Part shown: piece after piece, positions 1 to 6,323 of the stretch | How the letters are laid out: every line of letters starts with the position of its first letter | Numbering within the stretch: the stretch's first letter is position 1 | Source: Methanoregula sp. | GTDB lineage: Archaea; Halobacteriota; Methanomicrobia; Methanomicrobiales; Methanospirillaceae | Direction of reading: 5' to 3' | Length of the DNA: 12,590 nucleotides | Assembly (NCBI GenBank): GCA_028705545.1 | Contig: JAQWDG010000033.1 | Coordinates: 1 to 12,590, forward strand | Notes under the pieces: generated by a model | What the model saw: only the letters and a program-made list of their open reading frames with translations | What the model was told of the DNA's origin: nothing | Databases searched by the model: none | Made by a program: the position numbers and the translations under genes

Positions 1-48
1 ATGAGATTCTCACACCAAGTATTACTCAAACCTTCCGTTTTTCAAAAC

Positions 49-82
49 CTTAAAAAACAATCAGCAATGATAATCTGATAAT
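49..82 (+). promoter_or_regulatory. nikR promoter with TGATAAT direct repeat
   Basis: CTTAAAAAA at 49-57 is a plausible archaeal TATA element; its centre is about 30 bases before the ATG, so transcription would start at or just before the start codon. Immediately before the ATG the heptamer TGATAAT occurs twice in direct orientation (68-74 and 76-82, period 8). The repeat would lie over the transcription start, where a regulator, perhaps NikR itself, could act; that role is inferred from position only. It does not match the known E. coli NikR operator. Confidence 0.45.
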
Positions 83-505
83 ATGACCTTCGAAAACGAT
101 CTCTCCCGTATCGGGATCTCGCTTCCCAAAAACCTCCTCGACAAGTTCGACGAAATCATCAACGCCCGGGGGTATTCCTCGCGTTCAGAGGGGATCCGTG
201 ACGCCATACGCACCTACATCACGTATTACAAATGGATGGCCGATGTCAAGGGAGAACGCGAAGGCGTCATCACGATGGTATACGATCACGACCAGCGCGG
301 CCTTCTCACGACTATCACCGATATCCAGCACGACCACCACGATATCATCAAGGCCTCGCTCCACTCCCACGTGACCCATAACCGCTGCCTCGAAGTGATC
401 CTCGTTCACGGCGAAGGTACCCAGTTAAAGGAACTGGCCGAGCGCCTGATGTCCCAGAAAGGTGTCGAATCGGTCAAACTGACCACAATCCAGATTGAAG
501 AGTAA
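83..505 (+). CDS. nikR: Nickel-responsive transcriptional regulator NikR
   Basis: A 140-residue protein of normal NikR length. Residues about 8-47 form the ribbon-helix-helix DNA-binding domain (RIGISLP strand, then RGYSSRSEGIRDAIR). Residues about 60-137 form the ACT-like nickel-binding and tetramerisation domain. Aligned by eye to E. coli NikR, the square-planar nickel ligands are present as H83, H94, H96 and C102 (motifs QHDHHD and LHSHVTHNRCLE). By family knowledge it senses Ni(II) and represses nickel uptake genes, which fits a methanogen needing nickel for hydrogenases and cofactor F430. No nickel transporter lies in the window, so its targets are not visible. The ATG at 83 has no ribosome binding site and lies about 30 bases after an AT-rich TATA-like element, so the mRNA is probably leaderless. 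It converges with the methyltransferase gene ending at 610. Confidence 0.96.
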   Translation: MTFENDLSRIGISLPKNLLDKFDEIINARGYSSRSEGIRDAIRTYITYYKWMADVKGEREGVITMVYDHDQRGLLTTITDIQHDHHDIIKASLHSHVTHNRCLEVILVHGEGTQLKELAERLMSQKGVESVKLTTIQIEE

Positions 506-589
506 CTTCATTACCCGACATGTTTTCCCGCCGGGTTGGTTCGCGAAATACTAAAAAAGGGAAGATATTGTCCGTAACCGGAGTGCTGC

Positions 590-611
590 TGGGAGTATAT
601 TCTCCCATTTT
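590..611 (+). terminator. Hairpin plus T tract between convergent genes
   Basis: TGGGAG (590-595) pairs with CTCCCA (602-607) across a six-base AT loop, and TTTT follows. It lies between the end of nikR and the end of the minus-strand methyltransferase gene, so it could end transcription from either side. The T tract is short, hence moderate confidence. Confidence 0.45.
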
Positions 612-1257
612 AAGGCACTTCTTTTTTTACCGCATGCAGGATACCCATGACCCCGAGCGCTGAATGAACCGGGGACCGGTCGATAGCAAAGGTGAAATGC
701 TCCCCGATAACGTCAAGCAACCGGGGATTTATTTTCGGGCAGATCGGGGGGATGTGCAGTTCCATCTCAATTCTCCGGATCCCTAAAAGATCTTCCGGAC
801 AGATCTGCCATTCCGCACCTTCGCAATCGCATTTTAAAAAATCACAGCCTCCGGCCAGGGTGACAAGTTGTCCCAGGGTCCAGGTTGGCACGGTCCTGTG
901 AAGATCGTCCCATGAAACAAGGCATTCTGCTCCATCGCCAAGAGCGCCTTCGATTACCCGGATTTCTGCGTTGTTTAGCCGGATATTTTCTTTAAGCGGC
1001 CCGGTTGTCAGGGGTTCTACGGCAGTTACCTGCGATGAAAGGCGTGCTGCCCGTATGCAGAATGCCCCGACATTTGCACCGATGTCAAGGACACGGTCAT
1101 TTCGGCGCATATCTGAAAAACGGTACTCGGGAACTTCGGTGATCTGCCGGCAGGGAAGGTGCATTAACCGGAACCGGACACGATCTGCAGTGACGATTGT
1201 TTTTTCAAAAGAAGGATCCTTACAGCGGCCGGGACGATCCACTATACGCAACTCCAT
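610..1257 (-). CDS. FkbM-family SAM-dependent methyltransferase
   Basis: A 215-residue class I methyltransferase. The SAM-binding motif I is VLDIGANVGAF (residues 56-66), followed by the acidic ribose-binding position in AVEP (79-82). The FkbM-family motif FLKCDCEGAEW is at 140-150, where many relatives have K-I-D-V-E-G-A-E. FkbM enzymes usually O-methylate sugars or other small molecules, often in polysaccharide or lipid modification. The substrate here cannot be told. The protein is slightly shorter than many FkbM proteins and has no signal peptide or membrane segment, so it is probably cytoplasmic. The start is the first ATG, with a weak GATGGA about ten bases upstream. No glycosyltransferase or other partner lies beside it. 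Confidence 0.87.
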   Translation of the reverse strand: MELRIVDRPGRCKDPSFEKTIVTADRVRFRLMHLPCRQITEVPEYRFSDMRRNDRVLDIGANVGAFCIRAARLSSQVTAVEPLTTGPLKENIRLNNAEIRVIEGALGDGAECLVSWDDLHRTVPTWTLGQLVTLAGGCDFLKCDCEGAEWQICPEDLLGIRRIEMELHIPPICPKINPRLLDVIGEHFTFAIDRSPVHSALGVMGILHAVKKEVP

Positions 1258-1536
1258 AAAATTCCATCAGGGATACGAATGCCAATAAACGTGTTTTGGT
1301 AAGTTAGTAAATCCGATAAAGGTAAGCACGGAGCTACCGGGATTTCTCCACACCCAACCGGTTTACCCCGGGGGTGTAGTATACGCTTTTCAGATATAAC
1401 GGATAACCGTCGGGATACTATCGTGCAGTTACCCGCCCATAAAAAATTCAATAAAAGAAGAAAAGGATCCACGGTTTTGAGGAAAAAGGGTCCCTGTACT
1501 CAGGAAAAATGAGCGGACAGTTATTTACTGGCTGCC
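1258..1536. other. Intergenic region without a recognised gene
   Basis: This stretch separates the methyltransferase gene from the XRE regulator, both on the minus strand. The only open frame of note (1242-1472, minus) would encode a low-complexity peptide overlapping the methyltransferase start and matching no family I know. An AT-rich stretch near 1300-1320 could hold the methyltransferase promoter on the minus strand, but I cannot place a convincing TATA box. No RNA gene was seen. Confidence 0.5.
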
Positions 1537-1553
1537 AAACCGGCTGCCGGTTT
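1537..1553 (-). terminator. Stem-loop abutting the end of the XRE regulator gene
   Basis: AAACCGG (1537-1543) and CCGGTTT (1547-1553) form a perfect 7-bp stem with a three-base loop. The stem starts on the first base of the regulator's stop codon on the minus strand. No T tract follows on the minus strand, so it may protect the 3' end or act as a weak terminator of the two-gene unit. Confidence 0.4.
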
Positions 1554-1771
1554 TATTTCCCTGCATCGGCCTGCGTATTCTCATCATAGGAGAATACTTC
1601 CTCGATATTTACCTTGAAATGCCGGGAAATCCTGAACGCAAGGTCGAGCGACGGGACATATTTCCCTTTCTCTATTGCAAGGATCGTCTGCCGGGTAACA
1701 CCAATGGCACGGGCAAGATCTTCCTGTGTGAGATCGTGCATTGCCCGGTATACCTTGATCTTATTCTTCAT
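1553..1771 (-). CDS. Small XRE/Cro-type helix-turn-helix regulator
   Basis: A 72-residue protein that is almost entirely one HTH_3 domain. Helices 2 and 3 are in TQEDLARAIGVTRQTILAIEKG (residues about 15-36), with the typical KYVPSLDLAFRISRHF tail and the IEEVFSY ending of the YozG-like subgroup. The start at 1771 is chosen because GGGAG lies 5-9 bases upstream; the longer frame from 1822 has no such signal and would only add residues from the neighbouring gene's region. The gene overlaps the end of the upstream membrane-protein gene by 11 bases, so the two are co-transcribed and probably translationally coupled. Pairs of this kind are recurrent in archaea and bacteria. The regulator probably controls its own unit, with the membrane partner possibly modulating it; that is inference. 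Confidence 0.93.
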   Translation of the reverse strand: MKNKIKVYRAMHDLTQEDLARAIGVTRQTILAIEKGKYVPSLDLAFRISRHFKVNIEEVFSYDENTQADAGK

Positions 1772-2222
1772 CGGTCTCCCATTCCCCGTATTTTTTTGCG
1801 TAATAGAACCGGAATCCCACATACAGGAAGATCATCATGCAGAGGAGTCCCAGCTGGATATACCCGATCATCCGGGGAGACATGATCTCCGGGCGAACTA
1901 CTGCAGAAGACCGCGAAAACCAGTATTCCCGGGGAAAGCGGGGCATGTACAAGAGGTTCATGACCGCAAGGATCGAGAATGCACAGAACGAGACCCAGAA
2001 TACCTGAAACGTCCGCAGTGCAGCTTTTTCCGTGATTCGTGCACTCCGTTCATCTTCAATATAATCCTCAACCCGCCGGTATGCCACATATATGACGATC
2101 ACACCTGCGATGAATGCGATCATGGAAAACAGGGGCGTAAAATTTTCGACAGAATACCAGAAAACTGCGAGAAGCATTAACGCAACAAACCCGATAATCA
2201 GGTAAAAAATATTTTTCTTCAT
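1761..2222 (-). CDS. DUF2178-like integral membrane protein paired with XRE regulator
   Basis: A 153-residue protein with four predicted membrane helices: residues about 5-23 and 30-48, then a hydrophilic segment with DERSARITEKAALRTF, then about 73-94 and 121-140. The short DER...I.EKAA.RTF signature between helix pairs is typical of DUF2178, a family of unknown function usually encoded beside a small XRE regulator, as here. The start at 2222 (MKKNIFY...) is preferred over the upstream Met at 2267: it begins directly before the first helix, has AAAGGA just upstream, and the longer form would include the predicted TATA box. Its last 11 bases overlap the regulator gene. The biochemical role is unknown. 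Confidence 0.85.
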   Translation of the reverse strand: MKKNIFYLIIGFVALMLLAVFWYSVENFTPLFSMIAFIAGVIVIYVAYRRVEDYIEDERSARITEKAALRTFQVFWVSFCAFSILAVMNLLYMPRFPREYWFSRSSAVVRPEIMSPRMIGYIQLGLLCMMIFLYVGFRFYYAKKYGEWETDEE

Positions 2223-2255
2223 GGCATTCCTTTGCTGTAATCTTACCCCTTGCCG

Positions 2256-2264
2256 TAATATAAA
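2256..2264 (-). promoter_or_regulatory. TATA box of the DUF2178-XRE unit
   Basis: On the minus strand TTTATATTA lies about 38 bases before the ATG at 2222. Transcription would start near 2235 and leave a short leader carrying AAAGGA. It lies in the 142-base divergent region shared with the plus-strand gene at 2365, so one bound regulator could affect both. Confidence 0.55.
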
Positions 2265-2333
2265 CATAAGCCTTTGCCGGCTAAACCGGTGATTTTGGCC
2301 GGGAAAAACCTAAAAAAATACCGGTTCCAAGGA

Positions 2334-2340
2334 TTTATAT
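2334..2340 (+). promoter_or_regulatory. TATA box, leaderless promoter of the 2365 gene
   Basis: TTTATAT is centred 28 bases before the ATG at 2365, so transcription would begin at or next to the start codon. No ribosome binding site precedes this ATG, which fits a leaderless transcript. Confidence 0.6.
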
Positions 2341-2364
2341 CGGCAGATTGAGAATGCATGTTGT

Positions 2365-2649
2365 ATGTCTGGAAAAACGAGCACACCAAGTATCCTGCGC
2401 ATTGCAGCTGCGGTGTTCCTGGGAATCATTGTCGGTTTCCTCCTGTTCCTTGTTGCCGCCCTTTTTATCGGCATGTTCAACAACATGATGGGGATGAATA
2501 TCCCGGTCGGCATGGATATTGCCGAGAACCTTCTCAGTGCGGTTCTCCTCGTCATTTTTGTTGTCGGGAGCATCGCCATATTCTGCTGGAAGGTCTGGAT
2601 CACTCCATCCACGGAGGATTCCGGCGACAATGATTCCAGCGAGGAATAA
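2365..2649 (+). CDS. Small two-helix membrane protein, unknown function
   Basis: A 94-residue protein I do not recognise. It has a short polar N terminus (SGKTSTPS), a hydrophobic helix at about residues 10-36, a Met- and Gly-rich connecting segment (MFNNMMGMNIPVGMD, 37-51), a second helix at about 54-76 and an acidic Ser/Asp/Glu tail. Coding is supported by the strong TATA element at leaderless spacing and a nine-T tract just after the stop. The minus-strand frames over the same bases give no sensible protein. It is divergent from the DUF2178-XRE unit. The Met-rich loop could bind a metal, but that is only a suggestion. Confidence 0.75.
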   Translation: MSGKTSTPSILRIAAAVFLGIIVGFLLFLVAALFIGMFNNMMGMNIPVGMDIAENLLSAVLLVIFVVGSIAIFCWKVWITPSTEDSGDNDSSEE

Positions 2650-2655
2650 CTCCAC

Positions 2656-2664
2656 TTTTTTTTT
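2656..2664 (+). terminator. Oligo-T terminator after the 2365 gene
   Basis: Nine consecutive T residues begin seven bases after the stop codon. Archaeal RNA polymerase terminates at such tracts without needing a hairpin. Confidence 0.6.
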
Positions 2665-2731
2665 AGTGATTTCCCTATAAACCGGTTCTCCGGTTTGTAA
2701 CCCGGAAATTTCATTGATTCCTTTACCCTCA

Positions 2732-2753
2732 CTCTTTTCCAAAAAGAGAAAAA
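2732..2753 (-). terminator. Hairpin and T-rich tract after the phosphatase gene
   Basis: CTCTTTT (2732-2738) pairs with AAAAGAG (2742-2748). On the minus strand, downstream of the phosphatase stop, this reads as two runs of five T separated by CTC. It is the best termination signal for that gene and faces the terminator of the convergent plus-strand gene. Confidence 0.45.
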
Positions 2754-2791
2754 TATTGGCCAGATATCTCTGATGAAATGTTTTCGTAGGG

Positions 2792-4933
2792 TTACCCGAT
2801 CCGGATCACTACCAGGGTAATGTCATCAGATTGTGGGGCACCGCCGGCAAATTCCCGGATTGCAGAGAGGATCCGGTCGCGGATCGCTGCTGCCGGCAGG
2901 TCCCGGGCTTTTTTCGCAACCGCAGCAAGCCGTTCTTCGCCAAACGCATTGAAACCGGCATCGAACGCTTCTGTTACGCCATCGGTATAGAGGATCATGA
3001 GATCGCCCGGTTCTGCCGCTATGCGTTCGGCAGAGCTTTCCATCTCGGGGATAACTCCCATTGCAATGCCCTGCGCCTGCATATACCCGGCTTCCCCGGT
3101 ACTGCCTTTTACGATAAGCGGCGGGTTATGTCCCGCACTGATGCATTCGAATATCCGCTGCACCGGGTCAAGGACTGCCACAAAAACCGTAACAAACATG
3201 GACGAAGGCGCATTAGCCGCAATCATCCGGTTTGTCGTTTTGAGCGCCCCCGCGGCATCCGTTGCCCCTTCGAGATTCGCCCGGAGCAGCATCCGCGACA
3301 TTGCCATAAAGAGCGCTGCGCTCACGCCTTTCCCGGACACATCGGCAATAACAAACGCCCACCGTCCCCCTGCAAGCGGGACCACGTCATAGAAATCACC
3401 GCCCACTTCCATAGCCGGGATCATCACCGCGGAGATATCGTATCCCTGCAGATCGGGCATCGATGCCGGCAGGAAACTGGTCTGGATCCCCCGGGCGATC
3501 TCCATCTCCTTTGCATACCGTTCCTTTTCCGCGGTGGTCTTTTTTAAGGTCTCGATATTCTGCCGGAGTTCTTCGGCCATCGCATTGAACGAACCGGCAA
3601 GGTCTTCGAACTCATCGCCGGAATTGATGCGGATCCGGTAGGTGAGGTCCCCCTCACCGAACGCACCTGCACCCTCTTTGAGGGATGCAACCGGTTTTGT
3701 GATGATCTGGCTGAGCAGGAGCGAGACGATGAATACGAACAGCAGGATGGCGATAAACAGGAGCACGAATACCGTCAGGAGCCGGTCGGTCTGGGTGGTA
3801 ATGTGCTCCCCGGTATCCTTTGTCGCGCTGTCGATCTTACCGGTAAAGTTTTCGACCGGCTGTGTGATCTCGCTGACCGGAACGGAGATGGCGAGGCTCC
3901 AGCCCATCGAGCTGACCGGTGCATAGGCAACATATTCCTCTTTTTCATTGAACCAGACTCTCCCGATGCCGCTCCTGCCGGCGGTCATGTTTGCTGCAAT
4001 AGCAGCAAGGCCGGGGTCAGATGTGCCAAAGGCATTTTCGCCGGAAAAAGGCTCGTTCCACCGCACATTACCGGCAGACATCCCCGGGCGGCTGATGATA
4101 CTTCCGTTCCGGTTTAAGAGGACCGCATATCCTCTCCCGCCGAATGTCGGGCCTATAATATTTTCATCGATGGTTCTCGTGGAGATATCGGCACCGATCA
4201 CCCAGTGACCGTATGCCGGGCTTGTCACTGCCTGCGAGCAGGTCATCGTCAGCCCGTTATCGCCGGCATCTACGTACGGCAGGTCCGACCATACCCGGGT
4301 ATCCTGCGCTATGGCCTGAGTGTACCACGACCGGGTCCGGGGATCGAACTTTTTTGGCAGCGTCCCGTTTCCCGGATACATCAGCATCATGCCGGAATCG
4401 GTGGCGATATTGATACTGGTCATATCTGAATCGGACTGGTAGACTGCTTTGAGTGCCCCGGCAAGTCCGGCAAGGGTCTTTGCCTCCGGGGAGTCCGGGC
4501 CAGCCGTAGCTGTCGGCGCAAAGATGAGCAGTGCCCCGCTGTCAGGATCTGCAGGAGGATTGTCTTCAGGATATACCGGGACAAGCGATTGTACCGGGGG
4601 ATTTTGCTGGAACTGGGCAACCTGCGCGGAGAGGATGTCCATCTCGCTGTCGGTATCCACAAAAACTACGTTTGCTATCGCGGCCCGGTCGTCCACCGCG
4701 CTGACCAGGTAATCCTCGGCAAGGGAGAGGAGGGCCGCCGAGCTGTCGTTAACCACACCGGTACCAAGGGTCTGGCTGCTTTCCTGTGCGTAGGTTCCCA
4801 CATCGGATATTGCAGAGAACGCAAAGTAACCGGTAATTGCGAGGGCGGCTACGGAGAGTGCAAGGAAGAGGACGAGGATCTTTGCCCTGATGGAGAACGT
4901 TATCTTTGGTGGTTTAAAGGGATTCATTTCCAT
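2792..4933 (-). CDS. Membrane sensor phosphatase: dCACHE-HAMP-SpoIIE (PP2C-type)
   Basis: A 713-residue transmembrane signalling protein. Order: cytoplasmic N terminus; helix 1 at about 19-41; an extracytoplasmic double-CACHE sensor at about 45-375, with the diagnostic FDPRTRSWYTQA at 196-207; helix 2 at about 384-411; HAMP at about 410-463; a short coiled linker (AKEMEIARGIQTSFLP); and a SpoIIE/RsbU-type PP2C phosphatase at about 495-712. Metal-binding acidic positions are present: GGDFYD (511-516), ADVSGKG (530-536), YTDGVTEA (649-656) and SDDITLVV (702-709). By family knowledge a ligand bound outside the cell would alter dephosphorylation of a Ser/Thr-phosphorylated partner, usually a STAS-domain protein; none is in the window. 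The start may be the ATG at 4927 rather than 4933, since GGAAG is better spaced from it. Domain calls are secure; ligand and substrate are unknown. Confidence 0.95.
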   Translation of the reverse strand: MEMNPFKPPKITFSIRAKILVLFLALSVAALAITGYFAFSAISDVGTYAQESSQTLGTGVVNDSSAALLSLAEDYLVSAVDDRAAIANVVFVDTDSEMDILSAQVAQFQQNPPVQSLVPVYPEDNPPADPDSGALLIFAPTATAGPDSPEAKTLAGLAGALKAVYQSDSDMTSINIATDSGMMLMYPGNGTLPKKFDPRTRSWYTQAIAQDTRVWSDLPYVDAGDNGLTMTCSQAVTSPAYGHWVIGADISTRTIDENIIGPTFGGRGYAVLLNRNGSIISRPGMSAGNVRWNEPFSGENAFGTSDPGLAAIAANMTAGRSGIGRVWFNEKEEYVAYAPVSSMGWSLAISVPVSEITQPVENFTGKIDSATKDTGEHITTQTDRLLTVFVLLFIAILLFVFIVSLLLSQIITKPVASLKEGAGAFGEGDLTYRIRINSGDEFEDLAGSFNAMAEELRQNIETLKKTTAEKERYAKEMEIARGIQTSFLPASMPDLQGYDISAVMIPAMEVGGDFYDVVPLAGGRWAFVIADVSGKGVSAALFMAMSRMLLRANLEGATDAAGALKTTNRMIAANAPSSMFVTVFVAVLDPVQRIFECISAGHNPPLIVKGSTGEAGYMQAQGIAMGVIPEMESSAERIAAEPGDLMILYTDGVTEAFDAGFNAFGEERLAAVAKKARDLPAAAIRDRILSAIREFAGGAPQSDDITLVVIRIG

Positions 4934-4979
4934 CTTCCGTTAAGGCAAAGAGCCGGTATGTTCTCTTACGCGGGGATTC

Positions 4980-4988
4980 CTATAAAAG
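4980..4988 (-). promoter_or_regulatory. Probable TATA box of the phosphatase gene
   Basis: On the minus strand CTTTTATAG lies about 50 bases before the start codon at 4933/4927. Transcription would start near 4958 and leave a leader of about 25-30 bases containing GGAAG. A second T-rich stretch further upstream (about 5060-5090) is a weaker candidate. Confidence 0.5.
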
Positions 4989-5359
4989 TCCACCTTTCGC
5001 GGAGGAATATCGATACCGTAATGATGCAAATACCGGGATCGTACCGGAAAAATTCCGGTAAAAAAATTTCAGCGCGAAAAAAGGTTGTCAGTTAACTAAC
5101 CAACAGTTGGATAATTATCCAACTGTTGGATGTACAACTAACTCGTCTTTTTTGGCTCCGACGTGAATTTTCCGGCTGTTCCGGAATTTTTAAAAAAAAT
5201 CCGGATCGACCGTGCCGGCATTTTTTTTTCAAACCAAAAAAAATTTGGGTTTTTTCTTTTCACGCGGGAAAAAAACCGGGCTGGAACATGCGTACAGCTG
5301 TGGCCATATTCTGGTTCCTGCGTTTTTAGCCGGATCGCAGGAAAAAAGAGAGGACGGGT
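4989..5359. other. AT-rich intergenic region with clustered inverted repeats
   Basis: No protein family is recognisable in any frame here. It lies between the start of the phosphatase gene and the end of the ferritin/CCC1 gene. It holds TACCGGAA/TTCCGGTA (5042-5060, three-base loop), the 30-bp palindrome at 5100-5129, an imperfect CCGGA/TCCGG repeat around A/T runs (5181-5204) and an imperfect AAACC/GGTTT repeat around A/T runs (about 5231-5252). Homopolymer runs of A or T up to nine bases are frequent. It could be a regulatory region, a small RNA gene or the remnant of a short mobile element; the sequence alone does not decide. Confidence 0.5.
5100..5129. repeat. Perfect 30-bp palindrome of two CCAAC-N-GTTGG sites
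   Basis: Two 11-base near-palindromes, CCAACAGTTGG (5100-5110) and CCAACTGTTGG (5119-5129), are separated by ATAATTAT. The whole 30 bases equals its own reverse complement. Centre-to-centre distance of the two sites is 19 bp, close to two helical turns. The heptamer AACTAAC flanks it in direct orientation (5094-5100 and 5136-5142). It lies about 170 bases upstream of the phosphatase start. A double operator for dimeric regulators is the simplest reading; a cruciform or RNA hairpin is possible. Confidence 0.8.
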
Positions 5360-6235
5360 TTATACGTTCACGTTGAGCAGGACCCGGATCAACAGACCGA
5401 TCACAAACGAGATTGCCGCAATCCCGAGGCTGATAACCGCCATCTCTGCAAAGCGCCGGTAGAACGGCAGGTCCTTTGCAACCGAAATATAGAACGTGAA
5501 GCAGAAGATCACACAGACCGCACCGGCGAGCGTACAGACAAGCGCGATATAGGGGCTGGACAATACCAGGAATGGCAGGATGAGAAGGGAGACCGTGGCG
5601 ATATAGGTAAGGCCGGTATAGACTGCGGCCTTTTTCGGGCTGGTCCCGTCCGTGGCATCGGAACGCTGGGAGAGGTATTCGGACGCGGCCATCGAAAGCG
5701 ATGCAGCGACCCCGGTGATAAGGCCGGCCACCGCGATGATCTGGGAGTTCTGGATCGCAAAGGTAAGACCGGCAAGCGTCCCGGTAAACTCGACAAGCGC
5801 ATCGTTGAGACCGAGGACCACAGAGCCGACATACCGCAGCCGTTCTTCATCGATAAGCGCGATCAGTTCCCGCTCGTGATGGCCCTCGTCCTCAAGCATT
5901 GCCGGCATCTCGGGAATCCCCAGAGTATTGGCCCGGTCGGTTACCTGCGCCCCCTGTTCTACCCCCTCCATCAGTTTGACGGCAAAGGTGAGCCCCAGGA
6001 GCCGGGCAATAAACATATAGAACCAGATGCGGAGCAGGTCGGGGGCGGTATCCCGGCCGGTATACTGCTTCCAGATAGAATAGTGCCGGAGTTCTTCGTT
6101 TGCAATCCGTTCCAGGACTTCGCGGTTATGGGGGTCGGAAGTCCTTTTGGCAATGCGCGAGTAGATATGGTACTCGGTGATCTCGTTTCCCTGGAACACC
6201 AGGGCTTTGGGCAATGTCTCCCCGTTCAGCTGCAT
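5360..6235 (-). CDS. Ferritin-like/CCC1 (VIT1) fusion, probable iron transporter
   Basis: A 291-residue fusion. Residues 1-130 form a rubrerythrin-like four-helix domain with candidate di-iron ligands: E18/E21 in NEITEYHIY, E48 and H51 in NEELRHY, E90/E93 in MEGVEQ, and E117 and H120 in EDEGHHE. Residues 136-291 form a CCC1/VIT1 membrane domain with about five helices and the family signature GLNDALVEFTGTLAGLTFA (142-160). CCC1/VIT1 proteins move Fe(II) or Mn(II) out of the cytoplasm. In bacterial membrane-bound ferritins of the same design (MbfA) the ferritin domain senses or oxidises iron and the membrane domain exports it. A role in relieving iron or peroxide stress is therefore likely. 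The start at 6235 has GTAGG about ten bases upstream. Whether the 6324 gene is co-transcribed is uncertain because an eight-T tract lies between them. Confidence 0.93.
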   Translation of the reverse strand: MQLNGETLPKALVFQGNEITEYHIYSRIAKRTSDPHNREVLERIANEELRHYSIWKQYTGRDTAPDLLRIWFYMFIARLLGLTFAVKLMEGVEQGAQVTDRANTLGIPEMPAMLEDEGHHERELIALIDEERLRYVGSVVLGLNDALVEFTGTLAGLTFAIQNSQIIAVAGLITGVAASLSMAASEYLSQRSDATDGTSPKKAAVYTGLTYIATVSLLILPFLVLSSPYIALVCTLAGAVCVIFCFTFYISVAKDLPFYRRFAEMAVISLGIAAISFVIGLLIRVLLNVNV

Positions 6236-6311
6236 GCAAACCTACCGGAACTTTTCTGCCGGGTACTATGGATGTCCCCGGCTTATCCATTTTTGCGGGA
6301 GATCGGTTGCG

Positions 6312-6319
6312 AAAAAAAA
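6312..6319 (-). terminator. Oligo-T terminator after the 6324 gene
   Basis: On the minus strand eight T residues begin four bases after the stop codon at 6324-6326. This suggests the two-helix protein gene ends its own transcript before the ferritin/CCC1 gene. Confidence 0.5.
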
Positions 6320-6323
6320 GTAA

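Noticed and set aside
1..78. A short plus-strand frame beginning with the ATG at position 1
   Set aside because: Only 25 codons, no homology, and it spans the predicted nikR promoter.
1242..1472. A 76-residue minus-strand frame upstream of the methyltransferase gene
   Set aside because: It overlaps the methyltransferase start, has no ribosome binding site that I can see and no family features.
2831..3547. A 238-residue plus-strand open frame antisense to the phosphatase gene
   Set aside because: It lies opposite the well-supported SpoIIE domain, is rich in Arg, His and Cys and shows no family features; it is a by-product of codon bias in the true gene.
5100..5129. The 30-bp palindrome as a transcription terminator of the ferritin/CCC1 gene
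   Set aside because: It lies more than 200 bases past that gene's stop, is not followed directly by a T tract on the minus strand, and its two-site substructure fits an operator better.
5126..5462. Two overlapping plus-strand frames in the AT-rich region near 5126-5462
   Set aside because: They consist largely of translated homopolymer runs (FFF, KKK) and run into the 3' end of the ferritin/CCC1 gene on the other strand.
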